Assembly (NCBI GenBank): GCA_963682175.1
Contig: OY821770.1
Span: 12,740,501 to 12,804,500 of the forward strand
DNA length: 64,000 nucleotides
Source of the DNA: Triglochin maritima
Taxonomy: Eukaryota > Streptophyta > Magnoliopsida > Alismatales > Juncaginaceae
Reading direction: 5' to 3'
The translations under genes and the position numbers were made by a program. The notes under the pieces are model-generated. The model saw nothing but the letters and a program-made list of their open reading frames with translations, had not been told where the DNA came from and searched no databases. Of the stretch, positions 34,128 through 47,381 are shown piece by piece (positions within the stretch are counted from its first letter, which is position 1; the number at the start of each line of letters is the position of its first letter).

Positions 34128-36888
34128 CGCCAGAAATTTGTCTATACGTTGCATGAAACATGTGAGATGTCATTGTATGTTTTATTAAAAATTTGTCCTT
34201 TTCAATAACCCCTCAATTGCTCAAGGGCCATGCAAGAATCAAATTTCCTTTGGAAGTTTACATCTCTGCTAATTTAAAACACTTATTTAGCATCAGGCAT
34301 GGAACGCTATTTTAGAATCTAAAGGCTGTAGATTCAAAAGCAGACGGAAGCAAATGATGCTTCCATGACCCACATCAGTTTCCATTGTTGTTATTGATGA
34401 GTGTCGGGACCAAAGATTCCATAGAGCAAAAAGCCTCGTGAACGACTCACCCTATCACCCTGTAGTCGTCACTGTTAGGGACGCGACGTACAGCACCAAC
34501 TCCAGTGGCTACTCCGGCTGATGGTGGCAACCTTGCTGTTATAACTATTCTGGATTTAGTCAGGAAGTCGGAGGACCCTTATATCATTCAGCACGCTAGG
34601 AGTTACGGGTGGGAACTTAGCAAACATGCTAGATTCTTGTAAGACATTATTATTTGTTTTTTTATATGACATAAGCCAAAATTTTGTTTAATATATAGCC
34701 TCAACGAGGGCTGACCATTTGCTTGTAACTTTACTTTCTTTGGTTTGGGCTATAGTTCATATCTCCAAACCTTTAATTTAAGATATTACCTGCTTTTTCA
34801 AAGAAAAAAGAAGCAATGCGTGTAAGCATGTAATAGCTAAAGATATGCATTAGGCTGCTTCAAAAAGTTTTTAATCAAAATCTAATTTTGATTTTTTTTG
34901 AAGTGCGCACGAGCAAAACCAAAATATTGAATTTCTCTGATATTTTAGTCTTTGCTAACTTTTTCAGTTATTTATTTATAATGATTGGGGTGCCCGCATG
35001 ACGGTGAAGTGGTGCACGATCCTGTGTGGATCCCTCAATGGGGGATTCAGTCCCGCGCCCCATGTGAGGGGACGCGACGCGACGCGAGTATTGTTCCTGT
35101 GTGGTTTGCCGTGCAAGAACAAGTGAGTGGGTCCCACCCCATTAGTTTATTTTTGTTTTGTTTTTTGTTAATTACATGTTATTAGTTATTATTACTATTT
35201 TTTTATTTAGGTAAAATTTTCAATAATTTTCTCAAATCATTTAAATATTGTTTAATCTAATTTAATTTATTATTCAACTACTTTTTTTAAACTAAAATTA
35301 AATTAAAAAATAAATGAACAACATAAATAATTAAAATTCATAATATTTTTAAGATCAACTAAAATTACATTTACATAACAATACATAATGCATAATTATT
35401 AAATAAATTCTACTCATACAATTTTTTGCATAAATTTGCTCTCAATGTGTTCTCCTCGGGCGTCAAATATCCCTTATTCAGCAACCTCATCAATAAATTC
35501 AAGTTGGAACATTGTCGAGAACATATGGGATCGTTTTGGACAAAATGATGAATGAGGATGTAAGTTATTTAATCATGTTTTAATTATTTGCATCTTAAAT
35601 TATTATAATACGTTATTAATATTTAATAATATGTTGTTTTGAATTTTACGAGTTATTAATTAATTATGTTATTGATGATTTTCGTAATCAATAATTAATT
35701 ATATTAAGTTATGTAAATGAATTAAGTTATATATTGGATGTTGGGGGAAAATATAAAATAATGAATAAGAAAGTGAGAAAAGAAATAGAAAATAATGGGA
35801 TAAGATCATTATTAATGAGTGAATAATGTAAAGATTGTGAGAATAAAGATCATGTTGATATAAAAGAGAGAAGATGAGTTGTGATCTTTAAAACATGATC
35901 ACTTTCGAGGTGACCTTATGAACTTAAATATCAATGTTTTGAAAAAAAGATCACACGTTCAAAACGACACACAAGTATATTTAAACGAGTTCCAAGAATA
36001 AACCTTGAGAATCTTTGGTGATGGGAGACCAAATTGAAAAGGTCGACAGACTAGATATCCAATAATATATATAGGTGATATTCTCGAAGGAATGGGAATT
36101 TGTTGCACTATTACGTTATATGAATCAAAATGAATGTAGTATTCTTATTAAATGCTTGATGAATGTTGAGCTGTTAGGAGAATTATGAATAGGCACCCAA
36201 TTATATAAGTACAAAAGTAGCAACTAGCAAGTTAGTTATGTAATGATGTAACTGTTTATGGAACCAAGAGAAGTATCATAGGTTACAACGTGATTACAAA
36301 ATGATAACACAAAAAGGGGTAAGAGTATAATGTTAAGAACTAAAGATTAACCCTGAAATTACAATCTTATAGCTAGATTTTAACGCGATAATTCCAAAGA
36401 GATTCCAAATCCAATTCTTGTGGGACCTTGTGAACACAAAAGTAATAAAGTTACAATAAAAAATTAAAATCACCCATGAGTACAAATAAAAATATTAAAA
36501 TAACAAGACCGAGTTTTATAATCTTTTAAAATACAAGGATCAAAGGCAGACAGCAGACTTGTGCAATTCAAAAACACAATACACGTATTGCACGTAATAT
36601 TCCCAAAGATACTAATCGTGTAAAACATTTTCATTGACAACTGATTCTTTTATAACACAAATTGGATTGACAAGTCTTTATCAACTAGTTTGTAACCAGA
36701 TTCCAACCCATATATTCCACAACCTTCCCCAAGAGATTCCAGATCTGGTGGGACCCAGAGATCCCAATGCCAAGTGGGAGTTACAACTTACAACATATGG
36801 TAAACTAAAAACCAAAGGATTTGGTTAATATAAAGCAGCAGAGAGAGATTTGTGACTGTGTCAAAGAAAGGAGAGAAGAGAAGAGAAG
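34128..36888. other. Intergenic region upstream of allantoinase
   Basis: No complete gene. At about 34500-34640 a 45-residue open stretch (NLAVITILDLVRKSEDPYII) ends at a good donor (CTTGTAAG); it could be an exon fragment of an unrecognised gene. A GC-rich patch lies at 34985-35140. The rest is AT-rich. The allantoinase promoter and leader are within the last few hundred bases; the leader ends in a GAGAAGAGAAGAG purine run. Confidence 0.45.
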
Positions 36889-39800
36889 ATGGAAATCATG
36901 AGGTGGAGAATTCTTCCTCTTCTATGTCTTCTCGTCTCTCTTCTCGTATTCTACACCAAAACTTCTTCCAAGGTAAAATATGATTTGTTTTTTTAAAGAA
37001 AAAAACTGTCTATAATCTATATTTGTTGAGAATTATAGAAGATTAATATGTTGGATTCTAACTTTCTGGGTTTGATCTAGTGTTGTTGGTTTTGATGTTT
37101 GTCGAAGAAAATACGAAAGTTAATGTCTTTTTGGTCTTCTATGAATTGGGTGTTTGGCATAAAGTTTTTTTCTCTTGTTGTAATGGTAAATTATGTAACT
37201 GTTTTTGTGTATTTTTGTTGTGTTGTAGTCATCGAACACGAGGTGTAGTTTGCTTCCGTATGAGAGCTATTGGATCCGTAGCAAGCGTATTGTCACGCCT
37301 GATGGTGTGATTTCAGGATCAGGTATGTTTTGGCGAGGAGGTTCTACGTTTTATAACTATTTTTGGTTTTCGTTGTTGATTTTTGGCTAATCTATGATTT
37401 GAGGAGTTTAGGTCCAGAAGTGTCTTTGGGAAAACCAAGTTTCAAGAATTCTTTTTGTTGTTTGTAATGTTCTTGTGAACAAATAGTTTCAACTTTAAGA
37501 AATTACACCCCTTGGGCAATTCAAGAACATTCATTGCACCTAGATTTTTGACCAAGTTACTATTTTGTTTCCTCGAAACTATAGCTTGATGAACTCACAT
37601 CCAAAAGACTTGTGTCTTATGTATTTCTCCATTTTAGCCGTGAGCATCTCTATTTTGTAAATATAAAACATTGAAAAAGTATTTGATTGTGGTGATTTGG
37701 TTATATTTTTCTGCGGTACATTGACAGTGGAGGTGAAAGACGGGATGATTGCATCCATTGTAGAAGGAGATGAAGGAAGTTCGGAGTTTCAAGGAACTGT
37801 CATTGACTATGGGGAAGCAGTGTTGATGCCAGGTCTTATAGATGTGTAAGTAACTGATTATCATCAACTTATAATTATGACTACTAGTAGTAATGTTGAT
37901 GTTGGTTAACACTTAAAAGAGTTCGAGAAAATATCATTCACAAAGCCTATTTCTTATGATTCATTATAATTTATTCACAAACAATAACCCGATGAAATTG
38001 AAAGTGTGCAACTTTCGCTAATTTTTTTAAGGGTTTTGTAGTTAAGAACCGCGTTCTGTTCCGGTCCACCATTAACCGTGAATGGCGTGCTTTGTTTCAG
38101 TCATTCGCATCTTGATGAGCCAGGTAGAACTGAATGGGAAGGATTTGCCTCAGGGACTATGGCTGCCGCTGCTGGTAAACCTACTGTCTTCTATCAAAAT
38201 AAACAGACAACAATTAGAACAACATTCTGATGCCTTACTAACAGAAACTCAGAGTTTTTAGGAAGTCAATCAGCAAACTTGAGAATATAATTGCTCAATG
38301 CTCATATAAACTTCTGCTGGGGTTTTTATGTTCAGCTGTCAATGTTTAATGTGCTTAAACATGAAGATGTGAACAAACATATGTTTCTTTATGCCACTAG
38401 ATGTTTGTCAGAATATGCAGTTTGACAATGTGAGAATAATTCTAATTAATTTCATTAACTTGGAAAGAGTTGATTCCTCCCTGATATGAGTTATATAGCT
38501 TTCGTTATATGTGGATTGAACCAGAAAAAAAGATTCGTCCATGTGAATTAATTTTCAACTAAATGGTTGTAGACTTTGATTTATTTTTAAATGCCTATGC
38601 TTAATTTTTTTTATAACTACTATCGTGCAGGTGGTATAACGACGTTGGTAGACATGCCTTTAAATAGTTTTCCATCGACAGTATCAGAAGAAACACTTCA
38701 GTTCAAGGTTTTACAGTTGAATACTTTGATTTTTTTTATCGGTTTGAATACTTTGAATTGCTTATCTATTGTTTTTTCGATTACATTTAAGTGTAGTCCA
38801 TGGATTGCTTTGTCTTGACACACTATTGATGAATTTGTTAATACGACTTAAACTATGACGAACTCATTTGCACCAAAGAAGAGACATACTTATACATTGA
38901 TTTAGTGTTCTCTCAAGCATCCTCTTATCTATTTTTCTGCATTTCAAGATTGGTAAAAGTTCTGAATTAACATTTTCACTTTCGAATTTATGTTAACAGC
39001 TTGAAGCAGCAAAAGACAAGCTCTATGTCGATGTCGGTACGTTTTAGAATCAGAACAATTTGTTAGAGAAGAACATCAAAATTAGTTATTGTTATGTCTT
39101 CCAGGAAAAATTAACTTAATCATGCTTGCAGTATATTCCTATTAAGCTTACTAATGAGTTCGATCTCAACCTGTGTTGGCCTCAGGTTTTTGGGGTGGTC
39201 TTGTACCAGAAAATGCATTCAATAGAAGTGAGCTGGAGAAACTGCTTGATGCAGGTGTTCTTGGTCTTAAGGTTGTGCCCCAGAGAATTCTTTAATTCTT
39301 ATGTGTTTAATATATTTTAGTGTTATACCCAGGAGATGTTCAGATGAATTGGTGCTATTCCAAGGGGAATGCAAGATTAAAATTTTATTTGCTGAGTTTA
39401 GTTCATTTTCTTAATGGTTCCATAACTATAGGTTTTAGCATCTAACGTTGCTTGTTACTTCTTGTAGTCCTTTATGTGCCCATCCGGAATAAACGACTTC
39501 CCAATGACAAATATAGCGCATATCAAGGTTGGTTTTTAGCAACTCTGGTCTACCATCTTTCCATTTTTGTATGATGTTTACTTGTTAATGTAGTAGATTG
39601 ATTTGATAGATTTGCTCATTTTGTACTTTTTAAAGTGATTTAGTCTGACCTGCACATTTTACTCTCTTCCCTCGATTTTGTATAAGAATACGTTTGCCTT
39701 TTTGTTGTCGAGTTAATCATCTAACACGACCTTTTCAATAAGAATACACATAAATGTGTTCTTACGTAAATTGTATTTGTACAAGGTGCAGAAGTTTGTT

Positions 39801-42526
39801 GGATAAAATGTTGAGAACAAGCTAAAACAGGAAAATAGTTGCAACATCGAACAATGAAACGTAATGCAAACAATTCCATTCAAAATTATAGTTTATATTT
39901 TATAAGCTAATATCTTCATGTTGGAGAGACCATAACCTTATTTTGTGACTTACGATAATATTCGGTGACTTCTAGATGCACATTAGTATTGTATGTTTTC
40001 TCATTTTCTCCTGATTTGCTTGGGTTTCCTGAACTTGTGCAGGAAGGGCTTCATGTTTTAGCAAAATACAAGAGGCCTTTACTTGTCCATGCTGAGGTTC
40101 AGGTGGAATCTGATCCCCATATCGAACTCTATGATGGACTTTCTGATCCTCGTTCTTATAAAACCTACCTCAATACCAGACCACCTTCATGGTAAAGATG
40201 ATGTGTCAGTCATGCTTGAGTTTACGTATTACAAACAAGTATCTTTTTTTAGTACACGCAATGGCGTTGTTAGTGTTAAAATTGAAGTCACAAACATTGA
40301 GGGAATTCGGTATTAATATCAACATACTTCACATGGTTAGTTATAAGTAATGTTTAATTTCAGTAAGATCCAAATCATAGATGATGCATAACTCTTGGAA
40401 ACACAATTTTTATTAAAAGATCCAAAATAAACATCAACGAAATAAGTCAGCAGTGGGTTACCTTAATTCAGTCTAAGCTACATGATCTCTCGTGAATTAG
40501 TTTCGACTTTGTTTCTCTTGCTCTTAATTTTTGTCTTGATTTTAGTTTCATCTTTGAATATGTCTACTTTCCTTTAACCGAGGGGACTTTGCCATTTTAG
40601 CCCGATAACCTTTTATCTTATATTTCTTCTTGTGGAAGTTCATTGTATGTCTCTTTTCATTGTTATGATAGGGAGGAGGCTGCCATTACCAAATTACATG
40701 AGGTATCACAAGACACAAAAGCGGGTGGCTACGCCGATGGGGCTCATCTTCACATTGTTCATTTGTCAGATGCTAGACACTCCCTTGACATCATCAAAGT
40801 ATATTCTTCTTGTTGTTGTTTATCTTTCGAAAAGATTAAGATCACATCATATCATTAAGATTTGTTGTAAGAAGTCATCCATATTATAACTTTATCCATG
40901 TTTTGGGGCTATACTCTACTTCAAATCCACAATGTGATAAAAGCTAAACTCTGCAACTAAATTACCAATTACACCTCTTTTAGCTAACCATGCTTTTGTA
41001 ACATCCAACAGTGTTGTGAACTTGTGATAACAGAAACCAAATTCACAAATACTTTACATTCTCTCAAGCATATTTGTAAATAGCTCCAAAGTTATTTTTG
41101 ATCAAGTAATAAATTGAGATATTACTCTTGATGACAATATTGCATTTGAATGTGTAAGGTGATTTTTAAAGGATATGAAAAAAATCATAAAAATGTGTTT
41201 TTATTGACCGACAAAAATACTTGTGGTCATGTGTTCTCACTGGTTCTCTTTCGGACAGGACGCAAAGAAAAACGGTGCTAGCCTAACTGTTGAAACATGC
41301 CCGCATTACCTGGCCTTCTCGGCGGAAGAAATTCCCGATGGAGATACACGCTTTAAATGCTCTCCTCCGATACGCGACGATGCCAACAGGGAAGAACTTT
41401 GGCAAGCTGTACTGGTACCTCATCTATTTCTTTATAGGAATTCTAATTTCTTTCCTTTTCAGTTATATATATATGTCATGATCACTTACGTATAAATACT
41501 CTCTGCTAGGCTGGAGATGTCGATTTTCTAAGTTCCGATCATTCACCAAGTGCACCTCAGCTTAAACTCTTCAATGAGGGCAACTTTTTGAATGCATGGG
41601 GCGGAATTTCATCCTTGCAGGTGTTGTTATAATTCTTAGTACAAATGTGCTCTTCATCAAATTAATGTGTGTATTTTTCTTATATAAGATTTTTCCAAGT
41701 TGGTTTGCCTGAGCGTTACTTATTGCAGTTTGTGCTTCCAGTGACATGGTCATACGGGAAAAAGTACGGAGTCACGCTAAATCAAATGGCTAAATGGTGG
41801 AGCGAGAGGCCAGCTAGACTTGCGGGTCAGAAATTAAAAGTACGTATTAATATATCACAAACCTGAATGGCTAAACTTTAATTTACACGTATAATTGACT
41901 ATCACTCTTATTTTAACTGTCTGAATGTGTGAGGTAACAAAATTTCTCTGCACTGACATTTTGACGATAATCGTCAGGGTTCAATTGCTAGAGGGAATTA
42001 TGCTGATCTGGTTGTATGGGAACCTGATTTGGAATATGTGCTAGATGACAATATCGACATCTACCATAGACACCCAGTAATGTCTCCTGCAACCCATCTT
42101 GGTTATTATCTAATATTTCCAATATCAGAAATTCTTGAGCAATAACTAGTTTCATATCAGCAGTTCTAAAACATAAAAAAACGTAATATATGATTATACG
42201 CAGATCGCAAAATTTCAGATTGCATTTTAAACTTCAAAATATTCGTGAGTTATAAATGATGCGACCAAACCAATCGATCGACCATGAAGTTGGTCACAAC
42301 TTTTCGTAATAGGACGACCGACTCTTAATCAACTGAGAAGTTGGTCATGATTTCTCCTAATGAACTAGATGATTGAAACTTATTGTGTTGTTTGCAGAAC
42401 ATTTCAGCCTACATGGGAGCAAGATTATCTGGTAGAGTTTTGTCTACTTTTGTGAGGGGCAATCTTGTATACAATGACAAAAGACATGCACCGGCAGCCT
42501 GCGGGATTCCCATCTTGGCCAAATAA
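36889..42526 (+). CDS. ALN: Allantoinase
   Basis: Fifteen exons: 36889-36972, 37229-37322, 37728-37845, 38101-38174, 38631-38707, 39000-39036, 39186-39271, 39468-39527, 40043-40191, 40672-40798, 41259-41414, 41510-41620, 41729-41839, 41978-42076, 42398-42526. They total 1512 nt, 503 residues, close to the 506 of Arabidopsis; all introns are GT-AG and the phases agree. The enzyme opens the ring of allantoin to allantoate in ureide breakdown, which recycles purine nitrogen. Amidohydrolase metal residues are in place: H100-S-H102, Lys190 (the carboxylated-lysine position, GLK at the exon 7 end), H226 (LLVHAE), H287/H290 (LHIVHLSD) and D364 (SSDHSP). An N-terminal hydrophobic segment (about residues 8-22) fits the ER location known for plant allantoinases. 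No damage seen. Confidence 0.96.
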
Positions 42527-43119
42527 TCTTGGCTTCCAAAAACATGAACATGTAAACTTATTTTATGCTATACAGCCCTTGATATGAGACTTAAATCTTA
42601 GTTTCTTGGTTTGCTATAATTTTCTCTATTATGTTTAGAACTGATGAAAAACATTTTCTTTTGCAGGCTTTAGTCAAACAAATCCTCATAATCGGATTAT
42701 CAAAACAATGTCTGTCAAAAACAGAGAGCAAGTGAACCTTGTTTATGCATAGACTTGTTCATTTTACAGGTTGATGTCTGGGTCCTTCTATTGTGAAAAG
42801 AATTAGTGTACGGAAGTTCTAATTATTTTTCAGAAATTTAACCTGATGCTTAGTTGAGTCACTGTCATTTGAGATAATAGTTACGAGGAAAATGCATGCT
42901 TAGCTTGTGTACATTTTCATTGATAATTGTTAATGTTGAAAGGAATGGCTTGTCTGCCATCGTGTTGTAGAGATCAAAATTTTCATATTTTTCTTGTTGT
43001 AAAATTGAATTTTTCTCAAGTTGTATAAGCTCGGTATATCATAGTCTAGCTACAGATGGTTTACTTTTGGGCCATTTCCGGTCAGAAATTCTCTAAATTA
43101 TGTGGAGTAGCAAGCAAGA

Positions 43120-43560
43120 TGAGGTGACATTAGCCTGTCAATTTCTAACACTACACGATACGATATGATGACACGATTTAGACATAACATTACATGAATT
43201 TTTTAGTGTTGTTGAAATGTTTTATATGATGATTTGTGAAGACATAAACATAAAATAATTAGTACACGATTTGACACGAATACGACACAATTACATGATA
43301 TTTTACTTGTTTACACGAAACCGACACAAATAACATTTTTAGTTAGGTAAAATCAATTGTTTTTACTTGATAATGTTCAATCAATATGTTATTTAGAAGA
43401 AAAATATCAATATAACATGTTACTTAATTATTTTAATCTAAACATAATTGGGTTTTTTCTAATGTGCTTAACACAATAATACAAAATCCTGAATTGTTTG
43501 ACATGATAGTACACGAACACGACGCGATTGACAATTGAGTGACACCTTAACATCGTAATC
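43120..43560. mobile_element. Possible hAT-type MITE
   Basis: Ends look inverted: GGTGACATTAGCCTGTCAAT on the left and GATTGACAATTGAGTGACACC on the right, with internal ACACGA/CGACAC repeats on both sides, as in hAT derivatives. The target duplication was not resolved. Confidence 0.4.
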
Positions 43561-44246
43561 AAATGTGATCTTTATTGGAAATTCAGGCCCACGCAATGTT
43601 GGACTCAAAGATGTGCTACTTTGGACCCAAGCAAATAAAAGCCCAATTCGGATCGAGACAATTGAACTGTGTGACCTAACTATGATCAAATAATAATAAT
43701 ATGGTTCCCACTAATTTTTGTCCTTTAAATTAATCATACTCATTCATTCATTTTTTTATCATTTAAATCGATATTGGTCGTCTATTAAAATCTCACGAAT
43801 GTTTGGTCCTTCAAATTAATCTCAACCGCATATTCAGACCACTCTAATTTTTGGTCCCTCGGTCATTCATTGATTAAAAACAATTTTTAGTTTTTAATAT
43901 TTAACCCATCAACCCGTGATCAATCCATGAACCCGTGATACTACATTGACAGAAATAAAAAATCACAAATCATTCGAAAAAAAGGAAAAAAGAAATTTTA
44001 ATTTTAATATTGAATAATATAATTCCCACTATTTATTTTGTGGTCCCTTGAAACTATTTTTTGTCCTCTATTACACTAAAACAATAAAAATCTTTTTATA
44101 TTCAATAAATATTTTTATTAAAAGGGCTAACATTTTTGGTCTCTCAATTAGATCTTGAATTTCCTTATCGTCTATTAATATAAAACAAAACAAAAAAAAT
44201 CTAATTTAGTCGTTGGATGTTTCGGATCTCGAATGAATGTTGGACG

Positions 44247-44248
<2 letters not shown>

Positions 44249-44305
<57 letters not shown>
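44249..44305. repeat. (TA)n microsatellite
   Basis: Uninterrupted TA dinucleotides for about 57 bp. Confidence 0.97.
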
Positions 44306-44308
<3 letters not shown>

Positions 44309-45917
44309 CCCATCACCCCATGATTAAGTCATTTTCGGATCATACTTATTTTTAAATATACGAATAAATTAATACAGGTTTAATCTTGTAAGTTTATAAA
44401 TCTTTACAAATACTTGTTCAATAATAAGATGAAATTACAATATAGGATTAAACTGTTTTCAAATATACAAATAAACAGCAATTTTGTAATCCAGATCAGT
44501 CTAACTTACAAATTTTCTAAAGTACAATCAAAATTGAGGTAATATACATCATTAAAAATGTATGTAAATACAAAATTACGTTCGTTAAAATTCATTAAAA
44601 ACTTAGGAATTTTACTTTTTTAAAACATTATATAAATTTATTTTTTCAAAAGTAATCCTTTTTGAAAATTTATGATTTCATTAATTTTTAATATAATAAA
44701 TAATTACAATTTGTACGGGTCCACTTCTTGAATCACAACTCACATGATCTCCATACCCAAAATCCATTTTTCCCATCTCCAACTCCTATCAATAAAAATA
44801 TATTTGATGCTCATAACCAGAAATTCATGTATATATACTTTTAAACTTTGGTAACAATCTCCTTTATCTGTCTTTTAATTGATAAAAAAATTTCATTTCG
44901 CAATTATCTTATTCTTTGGTTTTCGCACGTCGTAAGCCAACATCAACACATGTACAGTGATTAGCCAACTCCATGATTCAACATAGAGTGACTTCTGAAG
45001 ATTGGTTTGCTTGACATAAGATCAATGTCCTCTCTTCTTTAGAATTCATTTCTTTTCTTGAATTTGATTTTTGTTCTACAAATTGTTCCTTCTTGGCTCT
45101 TATTTTACAGTTTGACAGACGCAAATCTTTTGTTGTGTAGTCCGGTATCATTGAAGATACTCATGTTTATTATTTTCGAAGTTTTTAACTTAATTGCTTT
45201 TGCAACTTGCAAAAATATTAAAAGTTGCGACAAGATGTTCTTAGAACTTTTTCATCGCCATTGCCACATGACTGATACGGTAAACATTTGATTTAGAGTT
45301 AAAATATTGCTAACTTATGTGGGTTAATTAGCAAGCAAGTTTTTTTAGAGTTTGCAAGGATAAGATTGTATAGTTTTGGCTCAATGACTTTATAAGTAGT
45401 TTGCAGTATTTAGTGTGTCTTAAAAGTTTTATTGATCTATTCAATAATTGGTTTGTTGATATAAGCACTATAATTTATTTTAGAGTAACTATCTCATAAG
45501 TTCAATACTCATCTTTTGTTTTGTATGTTCATGATTTCGTTTGAATAAGACATCGCGCACCGCACGAGATTCATGCTAGTTTTAACAATGGAAAAGAGGT
45601 TGGTTTAGTCCCATGCTCATGCCTATAATGATTGAGCCCCTTTTGTAACATCCTCAATTTTTCGCATAATGTTGAGGCAATTTTTTTCTTTCAAACATAT
45701 ATCAGAATGAATGTCACTGCAAAAAATAACTGACTAAGCTAACATAATTTCCATTGATTTCACGTGTACAATAATGATCAATCACCGCCTGTCTTGAACA
45801 TTCGCATCTATGCAATTTAATTATTGTCCGAAGAGCCAATAATGCCACAATTATTCAATTATTGTAACATCATGAAAGAGCAGAAAACTAACAAATTATC
45901 ACAAGAAATAAGGCTAG

Positions 45918-46017
45918 AAAAGAGCAGGAACGTTACTCATAAAATACTCAAAGGTGAACCTTTATATAAAAGAGCAGGAACGTTACTCATAAAATACTCA
46001 AAGGTGAACCTTTATAT
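45918..46017. repeat. 50-bp perfect tandem duplication
   Basis: 45918-45967 and 45968-46017 are identical. A recent slippage or unequal-exchange event. Confidence 0.95.
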
Positions 46018-46230
46018 AGGACTTTTCAAAATGTATGATTACATCAGAGCACGTGAAAGTATAAACATGTAATCATACAACCTAGGAAAGCAAGACTAGA
46101 GCATCTGATCCTAGAGTGTGTTCGTTCTCAGTCACCACCCACCCAACACCTACTGAGGTCCTGGAATGCACACATAAAACAATATCTGAGTTTCCATAAG
46201 AAAATCTCATTTACCAAGCCCACCTACATG

Positions 46231-46792
46231 TAGGGGTGAAACTTTGTGTCCGAAATCCGTCAATCCGACCGACTCCGTATTCGAAATCAAAAAAATTATC
46301 CGAGAAAAAAAAATCCGCAACCGAATTTGTATTCGGATATAAACATTCGTAAAAAAACGAAGCGAATATGGATATTGGTACATCCGATTCGAATAATATC
46401 CGGTTCGTATTTTATATGCATATATAAATAAATAAATAAAATATATACAATATATATGAATTAAATTATGTTATTTATATTATATTTAATATTTTTTCAC
46501 GTAGGCAAAAAATAAAGACTGAAATTTATTCTTGTTTAGATCAATCACAAAATGTTTTTAAGTCTATTCGGATTTTTTAACGAATTCGGATATCCTAATT
46601 CGGAATGGATTTTAAACTTGATTCGGATGCAAATTTATTCGAATTCGGATCCGAATTCGACGGATACGAATTCGGATCTCTTTCTCATACATTCGCTCGG
46701 ATTCGAATTCAGATTCAGATTCGAGAAAAAAAAACGGATACGAATTCGGATACTGGTACATCCGCTTCGTATCCGCTCTGTTTTCACCCCTA
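46231..46792. mobile_element. Non-autonomous hAT element (562 bp)
   Basis: Ends TAGGGGTGAAAC and GTTTTCACCCCTA are inverted; the 8-bp target duplication CCTACATG is perfect at 46223-46230 and 46793-46800. The interior has no transposase but many GAATTCGGAT/ATCCGAATTC-type sequences in both orientations, likely transposase-binding subterminal repeats. Confidence 0.93.
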
Positions 46793-47079
46793 CCTACATG
46801 CATATGTAATTAAGTACAGTGCAATGAACTATCACATGACATAATAAAATGCAATAGTAACGCCATTCCCATCCAGGGGCAACAAGAGACAGTTATCCCA
46901 CCGACAACATCGGGTCCCCTAAAGGTACCCACCACGACACATGCAGTCGTACAGAGAGTGCGCGACACACCCTCACTCGCAACTATACTAATCATGAGGG
47001 TTCTGTGAGGGTCGCACATACTTCCACGTCATAGATACAAATCTGATCTCCAGATGCTACACAAGCTGTAACATGGGTT

Positions 47080-47245
47080 GCTCACACAAGCTGAATCATC
47101 GGGTGGTCACACTGTAACCCTGGTATTACTCACACAAGCTGAATCATTGGGTGCTCACACAAGCTATAACCCCGATATTGCTCACACAAATTGAATCATC
47201 GGGTGCTTACACAAGCTGTAACCCCGGTATTGTTCACACAATTTG
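47080..47245. repeat. Tandem repeat of about 60 bp, about 3 copies
   Basis: Units contain CTCACACAAGCTGAATCATC then AAGCTGTAACCCCGG, diverged by substitutions. It lies inside the inferred gypsy LTR. Confidence 0.75.
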
Positions 47246-47381
47246 AAAACATCCCCGCCGCCACTCGGTCGTGCGGTACTCTCCGCCACCATACATGCCG
47301 GTCGGTCATCCCCGCCGCCATCAAGGTCGTGCGGTCCACTTACTTGGCTCTCCCACAACCAGGCTACCAGCCAGAACAATC

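Larger units (their letters stand above)
42527..45643. other. Intergenic region downstream of allantoinase
   Basis: The allantoinase 3' UTR occupies about the first 250 bases. Then comes AT-rich sequence with a possible hAT-type MITE (43120-43560) and a TA microsatellite (44249-44305). No gene supported. Confidence 0.55.
45644..47381 (-). mobile_element. Reverse-oriented gypsy-type LTR, left part
   Basis: Begins TGTAACATCCTCA, the exact reverse complement of the last 13 bases of the solo LTR at 31820-34122. Inside are a 50-bp tandem duplication, a small hAT (46231-46792) and repeats of about 60 bp at 47080-47245. The sequence should continue at 59632 beyond the SIRE-like insertion. The right end is uncertain. 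Confidence 0.6.

Noticed and set aside
34985..35185. GC-rich patch as a possible gene or tRNA
   Set aside because: No cloverleaf, no domain, one short ORF only.
36634..36828. 64-codon ORF just upstream of allantoinase
   Set aside because: No recognisable domain; it overlaps the likely promoter and leader.
38041..38174. HSH instead of HVH at the allantoinase metal site as a defect
   Set aside because: Only the middle residue differs; both metal-binding His are present and the rest of the site is intact.
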